From contig DWYK01000055.1 in assembly GCA_019118705.1 (NCBI GenBank), forward strand, positions 1 to 39,221: a stretch of DNA of 39,221 nt, in the 5' to 3' direction. This DNA comes from Candidatus Merdibacter merdigallinarum (GTDB lineage: Bacteria; Bacillota_I; Bacilli_A; Erysipelotrichales; Erysipelotrichaceae). The first letter of the stretch is position 1; every line of letters starts with the position of its first letter. The notes under the pieces are model-generated. The model saw nothing but the letters and a program-made list of their open reading frames with translations. It was not told where the DNA came from and ran no database searches. Positions 25,220-33,315 of the stretch are shown one piece after another. The position numbers and the translations under genes are program-made.

Positions 25220-25303
25220 TCTCACGCCTCCCTTTGTGGATCGTTGCCTTTATTATATGGAGCTTTCCCGGTCTTTTCAATTTTTTATGACAGCGGAAGC
25301 AAC

Positions 25304-25341
25304 ATAAAAAAACCGAAGCCCCTTCGCAGGGGATGCTTCGG
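25304..25341 (-). terminator. Terminator of the anSME gene
   Basis: Minus-strand stem CCGAAGC / GCTTCGG with an inner CCCCT / AGGGG-type stem (25313-25341), followed by seven T. Confidence 0.85.
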
Positions 25342-25374
25342 CATTTCATCGTTTCGATCGATGGGCACAGAGGT

Positions 25375-26463
25375 TCAGCGCAGCGTGCGAGCGATCTGCT
25401 GCATACGATCTCCTGCATATTCCAGCAGTTCGCGATACCCGCAGTAGCGATCGTCGTAGTAGGCGCTGTTGAGACGTTTGCAGTTGCGATGGCACATGCC
25501 TTCAAACGGACAGTCACCGCACGCTGCACAGCTGCGGCGCGGCTCCTTGAGAAAGCCTTTCATCGTCTCACAGGTCGCCAGCTCCAGCAGGGTATTTTCC
25601 CTGATGTTGCCGCAGCGGTATTGATCCAGCACGTAGAAATCGCACGGGTAGACGTCACCGTTGCTCTCCACGACGAACTGCGGCGCACAATGCCCCAGCA
25701 TCCCGCACTGCTGCGGAGGATAGCCGGCGAACATCGGGATCACATTGTCAAAGAGCGTCACGCTGATGACATTGCCCTTCACGTACTCCCGATACCACAG
25801 GTCGAAGAACACTTTATAGAAAGAGGCAAACTGTCTGGGATGCAACGAAAATTCGCTCTCCTGTTCGTCCAGACCGGCCAGACACGGAATGAACTGGATG
25901 TACTTGAGATCATGCTTCTGATAAAAGGAAAACAGCTTCTGCGGATGTGCACTGACATAAGAGCTCAGCACCGTCAGGATGTTGAAATCCACCTTTGCGC
26001 GCTTCAGCAGTTCCACCGACCGCATCACCCGCTTGAAGGTCCCCTCATATGCCGCATCCTTGCGCAGATGATCGTGCAGCGCGGCATAGCCGTCCAGAGA
26101 CACGCCGATCAGAAACTGATGCTGCTGAAACAGCGCCACCCATTCCTCATCCAGCAGGGTCGCATTGGTCTGCAGGGCATAGTGGATCGTCTGTCGCTGC
26201 TTATGTGCATCGACATAAGATGTAAATGCCCGAAAGTAATCGATGCCGGCGACCGTCGGCTCTCCGCCCTGAAAGGCGAAGGTGATGTCGGCTTCCGCAT
26301 CCAGGTCCAGCGCACGCTCGATCAGCGCCTGCATCGTGTCTTCCTGCATGATCCCGTGCGAGCGCACTTCCCGATGATCTGCCACGTCATAATAGAAACA
26401 GTAACGGCAGCGCATGTTGCACAGTGACGATGCCGGTTTGATCAAAAAACTGATGTATTTCAT
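25375..26463 (-). CDS. Anaerobic sulfatase-maturating radical SAM enzyme (anSME)
   Basis: Radical SAM enzyme that oxidises the active-site Cys or Ser of sulfatases to C-alpha-formylglycine without oxygen. The SAM cluster motif CNMRCRYC (Cys15, Cys19, Cys22) is followed by FYYD; FQGGEPTVAGIDYFR, ALQTNATLL and GVSLDGYAALHDHLR are typical. The C-terminal SPASM region has the auxiliary-cluster Cys set (CGMLGHC, YPCDFY, CAACGDCPFEGMCHRNC). 362 aa is normal. It lies behind sulfatase 26568-28067, whose CMPAR motif is its expected substrate. Confidence 0.94.
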   Translation of the reverse strand: MKYISFLIKPASSLCNMRCRYCFYYDVADHREVRSHGIMQEDTMQALIERALDLDAEADITFAFQGGEPTVAGIDYFRAFTSYVDAHKQRQTIHYALQTNATLLDEEWVALFQQHQFLIGVSLDGYAALHDHLRKDAAYEGTFKRVMRSVELLKRAKVDFNILTVLSSYVSAHPQKLFSFYQKHDLKYIQFIPCLAGLDEQESEFSLHPRQFASFYKVFFDLWYREYVKGNVISVTLFDNVIPMFAGYPPQQCGMLGHCAPQFVVESNGDVYPCDFYVLDQYRCGNIRENTLLELATCETMKGFLKEPRRSCAACGDCPFEGMCHRNCKRLNSAYYDDRYCGYRELLEYAGDRMQQIARTLR

Positions 26464-26528
26464 ATCGATGTTCTCCTCCGCTTCATTGTATCACAGACCG
26501 CTCTCTCCACGAAGTCCTGTTATGCAGA

Positions 26529-26555
26529 AAGAGGAGATCACTGTGATCCCCTCTG
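26529..26555 (-). terminator. Hairpin between sulfatase and anSME genes
   Basis: Minus-strand stem GAGGGGATCAC against GTGATCTCCTC with one mismatch (26531-26553), followed by TTTCTG. The short T tract suggests partial termination, so anSME could be read through at lower level. Confidence 0.45.
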
Positions 26556-26567
26556 GTCCATATCAGC

Positions 26568-28067
26568 CTATTGGATGCCCAGGCGTTCCTTCTGTTCCTG
26601 CGGTGCATCATAAGCGTCCAGCGCCTGTGAGAGCAGCTCGATGTAGCGTGCTTCCAGTTCACTGTCCACACCGGCCAGATTCTTCGTCTGTCCATAGTCC
26701 GCACAGATGTCGAACAGCTTGGTCTCCAGCACTTCTTTGAGCGGCTCATCGCTCTGATCGATGATGCCCGGCTTCGTGATCGGAATGCGGAACAGCGGAT
26801 ACTGTGTCCGCTTGAAGTAACGTCCCATCTCGATCTTCTCCGGACATTCGACGCCCAGCACGCGGCGGATGGTCGTCGGGAATGCCGTATATTCATAACA
26901 TGGCTGATTCTCCGGCTTTGGTGCACGCAGATACGTGTGATGACCATCGCTGAGGTTGACCGCCATTCCATGATAACCGAAGATCGCATAGTCCTTGGTC
27001 TTCGCCTGCGGATCCTGTGCCAGCGGCTTCAGCGAAACGCCCTGTACGCTGTCCGGGATCTCGATGCCCATGAAATCGAGGATCGTCGGCATCATGTCGA
27101 TGTTCTGCGTGATCTGCTGCACATGCTCGCCCGCACGCTCGCCATGCGGGAATTTGATGATGAGCGGCAGATGCGCCAGTTCATTGTAAAGATGCATGTA
27201 GTTCTTTCCCAGATAGTCGCGCTCTCCGAGGAAATAACCGTGGTCGGTCGTCATGACGACCATCGTGTCTTCATACATATCCAGCTCTTTGAGCTTGTTG
27301 ATCAGCGTACCGAACCAGTGATCGGTCATCGTCACCAGTGCGGCATAACGACGCTGCACATAATCGACCGCGCTTTCTGGCACACCGGCCTCCGATACGC
27401 GCTTATACTGCGGGATCTCATAGTAATCACGGTCCAGTCCGGTGTTGCCTCCGTAAAGATCCATATACTTGTCCGGTACATCGAACGGTTCATGTGGATC
27501 GAATGCCTCGACCATCAGAAAGAAGTCATCATCTCCCTTGTTGTCTTCCAGCCACTCACAGGCGGACGCAAACGTCTTCGGAGAAGGCATGTCCTCCTCA
27601 TTCGGCCACTGCGTCCGGTTGAGCTGATACTGACGGCGCACACGCCCGTAGAACGTCTCCGGCATGTTGTCCGGTTCGTCGATGCGGGATACCCAAGGGT
27701 CTCCCTCCTGTCCGCGGTGATAATCCCACGTATTGAACTGCTGTAAGTAGCCTTCTCCGCCGGTACGCATGTAATGGCAGTGATCGGTCGTGATGTGCGT
27801 ATAGACATCATGATCTCTTAAGACTTTCGGCAGCGTGATGTCAAACGGTTCGATCGGTCCCCAGGAACGCTCCAGAAAATTCAGGCGTCCGGTCAGGATG
27901 TCACGACGTGCCGGCATGCAGGGCGCACTGCCGATCCAGTGCTGATCGAATACCGTCGCTTCCTTCGCAAACGCATCGATATTCGGTGTCTTTACGATCG
28001 TTTCCGGGTTATAGCAGGACAGCGCTTCACGTCGCAGCGTATCCATCAAAACTAAAACAGTTCTCAT
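26568..28067 (-). CDS. Cys-type formylglycine sulfatase, cytoplasmic
   Basis: S1-family sulfatase of 499 aa. The fGly motif is SAPCMPARRDILTGR with Cys50, Pro52, Arg54. Metal ligands are in VLVLMDT (Asp9) and TTDHGYFLGER. There is no signal peptide, since the mature fold begins at residue 1, so it should act in the cytoplasm on imported, probably phosphorylated or cleaved sulfated sugars. AGGAG precedes the ATG at 28067. A -10 box TATGAT lies at 28166-28171, with the recurrent ATTTTCCATATT motif about 50 bases further upstream. The exact sulfate ester cannot be assigned by eye. Confidence 0.93.
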   Translation of the reverse strand: MRTVLVLMDTLRREALSCYNPETIVKTPNIDAFAKEATVFDQHWIGSAPCMPARRDILTGRLNFLERSWGPIEPFDITLPKVLRDHDVYTHITTDHCHYMRTGGEGYLQQFNTWDYHRGQEGDPWVSRIDEPDNMPETFYGRVRRQYQLNRTQWPNEEDMPSPKTFASACEWLEDNKGDDDFFLMVEAFDPHEPFDVPDKYMDLYGGNTGLDRDYYEIPQYKRVSEAGVPESAVDYVQRRYAALVTMTDHWFGTLINKLKELDMYEDTMVVMTTDHGYFLGERDYLGKNYMHLYNELAHLPLIIKFPHGERAGEHVQQITQNIDMMPTILDFMGIEIPDSVQGVSLKPLAQDPQAKTKDYAIFGYHGMAVNLSDGHHTYLRAPKPENQPCYEYTAFPTTIRRVLGVECPEKIEMGRYFKRTQYPLFRIPITKPGIIDQSDEPLKEVLETKLFDICADYGQTKNLAGVDSELEARYIELLSQALDAYDAPQEQKERLGIQ

Positions 28068-28165
28068 AATAAGTGCCTTGCTCCTTTCTCCATCGGATCA
28101 CCTGCCGCCTGCGCACATGCGTGCAAATTACTCCTTCCAGGCTTCCGTGACCCTCCTGCACTTTT

Positions 28166-28234
28166 ATCATAGCATTTCTCAAATCGGTCATCTACGCTGG
28201 TAAATGAAATACCATGCTGATTTTCCATATTTAA
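28166..28234 (-). promoter_or_regulatory. Promoter and candidate activator site of the first sulfatase gene
   Basis: Minus-strand -10 TATGAT (28166-28171) without a good -35. The plus-strand reading ATTTTCCATATTTAA (28220-28234) lies about 50-65 bases upstream of the -10, a normal place for an AraC-type activator. Confidence 0.45.
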
Positions 28235-28299
28235 GTCATATTTTACATATTATTCTCTACAGGCTTCCAAATCAGCGATGTTTTCTATATCCATCGGAA

Positions 28300-28335
28300 A
28301 CAAAGGACCTGCCATCCAACCGACAGCAGGTCTTT
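28300..28335 (-). terminator. Terminator of the PTS operon
   Basis: Minus-strand stem AAAGACCTGC / GCAGGTCCTTT (28302-28312, 28326-28335) with one mismatch and tail TTTGTTT, about 17 bases after the EIID stop. Confidence 0.65.
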
Positions 28336-28352
28336 CGTTCGCTCTTTTGTTT

Positions 28353-29180
28353 TTATGCAAAGATATTGACACCCGTGTAATGACCGATCGCCGCAAATAC
28401 CAGTGCGAATACGATCATACCGATGATGATGGACGCGCTGTTCTTGCCCTGTCCCTTCTTCAGCAGCTTGTAGCAGACGAAGGTCAGAACTACCGGCAGG
28501 ATGCAAGGCATGACCTTGTTCATCTGATCCTGGATGATCAGCGGCTCACCTTCGCTGAAGGCAAACTGCAGCGCCGTAGACAGTTTGACCGTCTGCGGGA
28601 TCAGGCAGCCGACAACGACGACGCCCAGTACGTTCGCCATGTTGCCCAGGCGGTCGAACAGCGCCATACCGCCGCTCTGTACGACTTCCAGACCCTTCGT
28701 GTATCCCAGATGCAGTCCGAAGTACTTCAATGGCCAGTACAGCAGGTTGATCAGCAGGAACATGACCAGCGGTCCGACCAGGCTGCCGTCATTGATGCAC
28801 ATGGATGCACCGATGGAACCGGCGATCGGATACCAGGTCAGGTTCAGCATCGAGTCACCGAGTCCGGCGAACGGTCCCATCAGGGACGTCTTGATCGCAC
28901 GGCAGGTATCTTTCTGATCTTCATCAGTGGACTCCTCCAGTGCTGCCTGGATGCCCAGGATGAACGGAATGGCCAGCGGATGCGTATTGAAATACTCCAG
29001 ATAACGCTGCATTGCGTGTACTCTTTCTTCTTTCGGTCGATCTTTGTACAGTTCCTCCAGTACCGGAGAGAAGCAGTACGTTAAGCTCAGGGACTGCATA
29101 CGCTCGTAGTTATGCGCAAACTGACATCCCTGTGTACGAAGCAATACCTTGTTCAGGGCTTTATTTGAAATCTTTCCCAT
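28353..29180 (-). CDS. Mannose-family PTS EIID component
   Basis: Membrane subunit that with EIIC forms the sugar channel. Family hallmarks are QGCQFAHNYERMQSLSLTYCFSPVLEELY near the N-terminus, MEETTDEDQ-like region here as LEESTDEDQKDTCRAIKTSLMGPFAGLGDS, and a C-terminal stretch of three hydrophobic segments. 275 aa is normal. The ATG at 29180 overlaps the EIIC stop by one base. Last gene of the IIA-IIB-IIC-IID operon, followed by a terminator. Confidence 0.95.
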   Translation of the reverse strand: MGKISNKALNKVLLRTQGCQFAHNYERMQSLSLTYCFSPVLEELYKDRPKEERVHAMQRYLEYFNTHPLAIPFILGIQAALEESTDEDQKDTCRAIKTSLMGPFAGLGDSMLNLTWYPIAGSIGASMCINDGSLVGPLVMFLLINLLYWPLKYFGLHLGYTKGLEVVQSGGMALFDRLGNMANVLGVVVVGCLIPQTVKLSTALQFAFSEGEPLIIQDQMNKVMPCILPVVLTFVCYKLLKKGQGKNSASIIIGMIVFALVFAAIGHYTGVNIFA

Positions 29181-29998
29181 TATAGATCGTACTCTCCTTC
29201 CTCTTCAGAACCAGCCGTGGCAGCGGCAGGCGCGGCGGCGGCAGCTTTCTTCTGTCCTTCCACGATCACATCGTAGAGTCCGGCAAGTGCGGCAGCGATC
29301 ATCGCGCATCCCAGCGTCGGAACGCCCATGTATGCATTCAGAACGAAACCGATCACCAGGAAGATCCACATATCTTTCTTCATCATCATCGTCAGCAACA
29401 TCGCCAGACCGACGGCAGGCATCATGCCACCGGCAGTAGAGAAGCCGCTCAGTACCCAAGGCACGTCGTTCTGCAGGAATCCCATGATCGTATCGATTAC
29501 GGCGGAACCGGCGCCGACGGCGATGAAGGTCGGGACGGCACGAGACAGGAAGAACATCAGCGCACCGATCCAGAAATACTTGTTGATGCTGCTGAACTTG
29601 CCGCTGTCAGCCGCCTTGTCCGCAGCGTGCACCAGCGATACGTTGGTCGTCATGACCAGGATGTTCAGCTGCTGAACGAGCGTCGCGGTCGGGATACCGA
29701 TCGCAACGGCCAACGAAATGGCACTTTCCGTGCTGCCCCCGGACATGATGCCCAGAGAAGCACCTACGATCGTACCGGAGATGACATCCGGCGGTACATA
29801 AGCTCCGATGTTGTTTACGCCCAGCCACATCATTTCCATCGTTGCACCGATCATGATGGCTGTCGTCATGTCGCCTAAGATGATACCTACTCCTACGGAT
29901 GCGAGCAGTGGTTTACGGAAACCTAAATGCGGTCCGAACTGGTCCCATGCACAGAGACCTGCCCACAACGCTATGAGTAGCGCCTGAAAGATTTGCAT
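29180..29998 (-). CDS. Mannose-family PTS EIIC component
   Basis: Polytopic sugar-translocating subunit of 272 aa. It starts MQIFQALLIALWAGLCAWDQ and has the family sequence GDMTTAIMIGATMEMMWLGVNNIGAYVPPD, followed by further membrane segments such as AGGMMPAVGLAMLL. The C-terminus ends in an unusual Ala-rich then Glu-rich cytoplasmic tail (AAAAAPAAATAGSEEEGEYDL region). AGGAGG precedes the ATG at 29998. Within this family GalNAc, GalN, mannose, sorbose and GAG-disaccharide systems are similar; the tagatose-pathway neighbours favour a galacto-configured sugar. Confidence 0.95.
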   Translation of the reverse strand: MQIFQALLIALWAGLCAWDQFGPHLGFRKPLLASVGVGIILGDMTTAIMIGATMEMMWLGVNNIGAYVPPDVISGTIVGASLGIMSGGSTESAISLAVAIGIPTATLVQQLNILVMTTNVSLVHAADKAADSGKFSSINKYFWIGALMFFLSRAVPTFIAVGAGSAVIDTIMGFLQNDVPWVLSGFSTAGGMMPAVGLAMLLTMMMKKDMWIFLVIGFVLNAYMGVPTLGCAMIAAALAGLYDVIVEGQKKAAAAAPAAATAGSEEEGEYDL

Positions 29999-30059
29999 AC
30001 TTTCTTCCTCCTTCTTTTGAATGTATATAGCATCGCTGTGCGATTACTATCCGCGTTTG

Positions 30060-30539
30060 TTACTGAAAGTTCTTCAGCAGTTCCGCTACCGGCTCTTTGC
30101 TGTCGCGGGTCGTCGTCTGCATCCAGCACTCTACGCCCATGCCGATCAGTTCCTCGAAGGCTTCCTTTTCTTCCTTCGTCACCGACATGTTCTTGTGCAG
30201 ACGCGTACGCTGATCGTTAAAACGCATACCGCTGACATTCAGATAGTTATAATCCAGACCGTTCTTCTTCAGCGTCAATGCGTCGATCGGGTTGGTGAAC
30301 AGCACCATCGTCGCCTTTTTGAGCTGCGTCTTCTTCAGAACGTCGATGAATTTCTCCACCCCGAACACGGTGACCTTGATGTTTGGCGCCGCCAGACCGG
30401 CAACGGACTTCTGCACCGGATCGTTGGCGACCGCATCGCTGACGATGATCGCCGACTCGATCCCATAGTCCGGGATCCACGTCGTCGCTACCTGTCCATG
30501 AATCAAACGGTCATCAATATCCACTAATTTCAATGCCAT
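30060..30539 (-). CDS. Mannose-family PTS EIIB component
   Basis: Cytoplasmic phosphotransfer subunit of 159 aa. The phosphorylated His14 lies in DDRLIHGQVATTW, the family signature; LFTNPIDALTLKKNGLDYNYLNVSGMRF is the usual central part. It takes phosphate from EIIA and gives it to the incoming sugar at position 6. AGGAGG precedes the ATG at 30539. Encoded between IIA and IIC. Confidence 0.95.
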   Translation of the reverse strand: MALKLVDIDDRLIHGQVATTWIPDYGIESAIIVSDAVANDPVQKSVAGLAAPNIKVTVFGVEKFIDVLKKTQLKKATMVLFTNPIDALTLKKNGLDYNYLNVSGMRFNDQRTRLHKNMSVTKEEKEAFEELIGMGVECWMQTTTRDSKEPVAELLKNFQ

Positions 30540-30560
30540 AATCTGTCTCCTCCTTTTCTT

Positions 30561-30989
30561 TTACAGATCCATATCTTCTTCATCATCACCGGCCAGCTGG
30601 ACCTCGATCGGGCAGACCGACTGCTGATGAACCGACATCACATGTTCTTTGACCTCTTCTGCGCTGATCTCGCGCGACAGCAGCAGATCGATCAGAATCG
30701 GAAGATTCAGACCGGTAAAGCCGATCATGTTCATCCCTTTTAACATACAGCGGGAGATTGCGTTGAATGGTGATCCCCCGTAAATGTCACAGAGCGCAAC
30801 GACGACATCGCAACGCGAGGAAAGGTCGGCATATGCATCCGCCACTTCTTTTTCCAGGTCATCCAGTGATTTTTCCACGGTGAGCGCCAGCGCATGAACG
30901 TCTTTCTGTTCCCCGGCCAGCATCTCCGCACTGCCGAGTGCCGCTTTTGCGAATTCTCCATGACTTGCCAGAATAATACCAATACTCAT
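30561..30989 (-). CDS. Mannose-family PTS EIIA component
   Basis: First phosphocarrier of the permease, phosphorylated by HPr on His10 in ILASHGEFAKAAL. The segment CDIYGGSPFNAISRC matches the family motif (GGSPFN). The ATG at 30989 has AGGAGG 6 bases upstream; 142 aa is normal. First gene of the operon. Two cre-like sites lie upstream, so CcpA repression by preferred sugars is likely. Confidence 0.94.
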   Translation of the reverse strand: MSIGIILASHGEFAKAALGSAEMLAGEQKDVHALALTVEKSLDDLEKEVADAYADLSSRCDVVVALCDIYGGSPFNAISRCMLKGMNMIGFTGLNLPILIDLLLSREISAEEVKEHVMSVHQQSVCPIEVQLAGDDEEDMDL

Positions 30990-31020
30990 TTGCAACCTCC
31001 TGTTTTCTTTGTGCGTAAAT

Positions 31021-31035
31021 ATGAAAGCGCTTCTA
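31021..31035. promoter_or_regulatory. cre-like site 1 (CcpA)
   Basis: ATGAAAGCGCTTCTA; the opposite strand reads ATAGAAGCGCTTTCA, one mismatch from WTGNAANCGNWNNCA. It overlaps the presumed -10/start region of the PTS operon, a repressing position. Confidence 0.7.
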
Positions 31036-31143
31036 TACTTTCGGCATGGTTATCGTAACATCCCGAAAATGCAGATTCAATAAGCGTTCCGGATTCTTCC
31101 CCACTTTTTTACATAATTTGATTAAATAATTCATATTTTTTAT

Positions 31144-31158
31144 TGGGAAGCGCTTCCA
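31144..31158. promoter_or_regulatory. cre-like site 2 (CcpA)
   Basis: TGGGAAGCGCTTCCA, one mismatch from the cre consensus with a perfect GGAAGCGCTTCC palindromic core; about 110 bases upstream of the presumed PTS start site. Confidence 0.65.
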
Positions 31159-31427
31159 CGATGGAATAAACCATAATTCTCTTCACATAATTTTGCTGAA
31201 TTTTATTTGCTATCGGTCTCAAATATCCCGCAGATCGGTAAAAAAAATTGGAGAATCGAGCCAATTTCTTCTTATTTCTTCATCCGATCCGCCAAATAGG
31301 TGAAATATTCCATATTTTTTGTGATTTCCGTCGATTCAGCGTGATTTTACTAATTTCATCCCCAGATCCGGAGAGTTCTCCCTCATCCGCATTGTATGCA
31401 AAGGCCGATGCCATGATGCGTACGGAC

Positions 31428-31468
31428 AAAAAAAGGCAGCCGTCGTCACTTGGAACAAACGGCCTGCC
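31428..31468 (-). terminator. Terminator of the second AraC-type regulator gene
   Basis: Minus-strand stem GGCAGGCCGT / ACGGCTGCC (31459-31468, 31435-31443) with seven T at 31428-31434, directly behind the stop. Confidence 0.75.
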
Positions 31469-31470
31469 GA

Positions 31471-33102
31471 TCAGATACGCTTGCGGTATTCCCGAGGACT
31501 GAGATGGTAGTACTTCTTGAAGACTTTGTTAAAATACAGCTGATCACTGATGCCTACCATCGCCGCCACGTCTTTGATCTTGCGGGTGCGATCATGCATC
31601 AGCTCTTCCGCCTTCGCCATCTTGCGCTCGTTGACATACTCGATCACACTGTGTCCGACCTCGCTTTTGAACAGCCGGCTGGCGTGGGTCACGCTGAGCC
31701 CGGAGGCAGAAGCGACCATCTCCAGTGTCAGCTTCTCCGCAATGTGTTCATCGATATAGTCCAGCATCGCCGACACCTTGTGGTGATAGCGGCTGATGTG
31801 GTGCTCGCGCACCCAGTCGATCAGCGTCTTGAAGATCTTCTCCAGCTCCAACTGCAGAAACTGGATGCTCTCTGCCTCGTTGATGCCTTCATAGAGGATA
31901 TCAAACGGATACTGTTCGCTGATGCCATGCTCATAGATGACCTTCTTGGTGTCGTGCAGGATCGAGACGAAATAGCCCTTGACGTCGGTAAAGTCGATGA
32001 ACCGTTCGATCATCTGTCCGATCGCCTTGGAGTAAGAACCTTTCACCTTGTCAAAGTTCTGTTCCATGATGCCCTGGGCGATCTCATTGCCGCAGGGGAA
32101 AGAACTGTATTGCAAACGCTGGATCACACGCGCATCCTCTGCAAACTCCACACAGCGATCGCCGTCATAGAACTTGTGGCTCATGTGGTATTCCATCACC
32201 TGCTGATATCCTCCCAGGAAGTCATCGATGCCCTGCTGCTCTGTCGACACCGTGACCGAGAAATCGTAGGTCAGCCGTTCCCCGATCCCGTCGATGATCT
32301 GATGTGCCAGCGCTTCATAACGCTCACGCGGCAGTGGTGGCAGGACGATGACGCCGGAGTGTTTCTTGTTGAAGAGGATGCAGGCGCCTCGAATCCCCTG
32401 CAGGTATTGTGTGATCAGCCGTTTGATCTGCAGCTGGATCTCATCGCGCATGGAGACCTTGTTGCGAAACATGTCGATGAACTCATCGCTGTTCATCCAG
32501 AACGGCTTGTCGTAACGCTTCAGCGAACGATTGAAGTTGCGGATGTTGTCCTGGCGAAAATACAGCAGTCGATAGCGCCCCTGCAGCAGATAGAGCTCCG
32601 GGCGGCTGAGGATCTCCTTGAGCAGATCATAGTCGACCTTCTGTTCGTCACGGATCAGGCCCAGGATCTTTTCCAGCATCTCTTCCCAGCTCTCCTGCAG
32701 ACTGGTCGCCTCTTTCTTCGCCAGATCCTCCCGGATGCGATCCAGCAGCGCCGTCAGCGTCGAATAGCGCAGCCGCGATTTCAGCAGATAATCATACGCA
32801 CCGACGACGAACGCCTCCCGCACGGAATCATAATCTTCATGCGCGGAGATGACGACAACGATGCATTCCGGTCCCAGATGACGCAGCTTCTTGATCAGCG
32901 AGACGCCGTTACCGCCCTGCAGGTCCAGTGCGGTGAAGATCACATCGTACTTATATTCACCATACAGCGCCAGCGCATCCGATTCGCTGTCCGCGACCGA
33001 AGCGATCTGAAAACCGGATTCCTCCCAGGGGATCATATTCTTATAAACATGGATCATCTGCTGCTGTTTCTCCACCAGCAGCACACGGTATAACGCACTC
33101 AT
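31471..33102 (-). CDS. YesN-like AraC-type regulator with degenerate receiver domain
   Basis: 543-residue regulator, paralogous to the one at 19671-21230. The receiver-like N-terminus (1-120) keeps the overall pattern, including the late Lys in YLLKSRL, but aligns Ala58 (VIFTALDLQGG) where the phosphoacceptor Asp should be, and the acidic pair is reduced to VEKQ. The central region (about 130-430) is unrecognised. The C-terminus has two AraC helix-turn-helix units (LTLEMVASASGLSVTHASRLFKSEVG and VAAMVGISDQLYFNKVFKKYYHLSPREYRKR). The start is ATG 33102, with AGGAGGG 7 bases upstream. It lies between the PTS operon and sulfatase 2 and probably controls both, in a way that does not need Asp phosphorylation. 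Confidence 0.88.
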   Translation of the reverse strand: MSALYRVLLVEKQQQMIHVYKNMIPWEESGFQIASVADSESDALALYGEYKYDVIFTALDLQGGNGVSLIKKLRHLGPECIVVVISAHEDYDSVREAFVVGAYDYLLKSRLRYSTLTALLDRIREDLAKKEATSLQESWEEMLEKILGLIRDEQKVDYDLLKEILSRPELYLLQGRYRLLYFRQDNIRNFNRSLKRYDKPFWMNSDEFIDMFRNKVSMRDEIQLQIKRLITQYLQGIRGACILFNKKHSGVIVLPPLPRERYEALAHQIIDGIGERLTYDFSVTVSTEQQGIDDFLGGYQQVMEYHMSHKFYDGDRCVEFAEDARVIQRLQYSSFPCGNEIAQGIMEQNFDKVKGSYSKAIGQMIERFIDFTDVKGYFVSILHDTKKVIYEHGISEQYPFDILYEGINEAESIQFLQLELEKIFKTLIDWVREHHISRYHHKVSAMLDYIDEHIAEKLTLEMVASASGLSVTHASRLFKSEVGHSVIEYVNERKMAKAEELMHDRTRKIKDVAAMVGISDQLYFNKVFKKYYHLSPREYRKRI

Positions 33103-33254
33103 GAATTGCCCTCCTTCCCTAAAATATGCGAAATCAAACCCCTTTTTCACCTGTTCTGATTACATTATACTAAAAAGAACTAAAATGAACAGCCCGTTTT
33201 TCGTGTATTGACTGAATAATCCATAAAATATTTTCACTTTTCGCTGATTTGCAT

Positions 33255-33282
33255 CATTTCTCCATATACCGTTTGTTATAAT
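33255..33282 (+). promoter_or_regulatory. Promoter of the second sulfatase with candidate activator site
   Basis: -10 TATAAT (33277-33282) without a recognisable -35; the motif ATTTCTCCATATACC (33255-33269) covers the -35 position. A second related element, AATCCATAAAATATTTTC, lies at 33218-33235. Confidence 0.5.
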
Positions 33283-33315
33283 GGTTTCAGAAATGCTTAG
33301 AGGAGGAATTTCCCG

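Larger units (their letters stand above)
31000..31427. promoter_or_regulatory. Control region of the PTS operon
   Basis: AT-rich non-coding stretch of about 430 bases between the PTS operon and its probable regulator. On the minus strand a -10-like TATAGA (31032-31037) has only a poor -35 (TGTTAC, 31055-31060), suggesting activator dependence. It contains two cre-like palindromes and the motif ATATTCCATATT (31305-31316). No gene is seen in it. Confidence 0.5.

Noticed and set aside
31450-33093. 547-codon plus-strand frame opposite the pseudo-receiver regulator
   Set aside because: The minus-strand product has clear receiver and AraC domains and a good start; the plus-strand frame is an antisense artefact.
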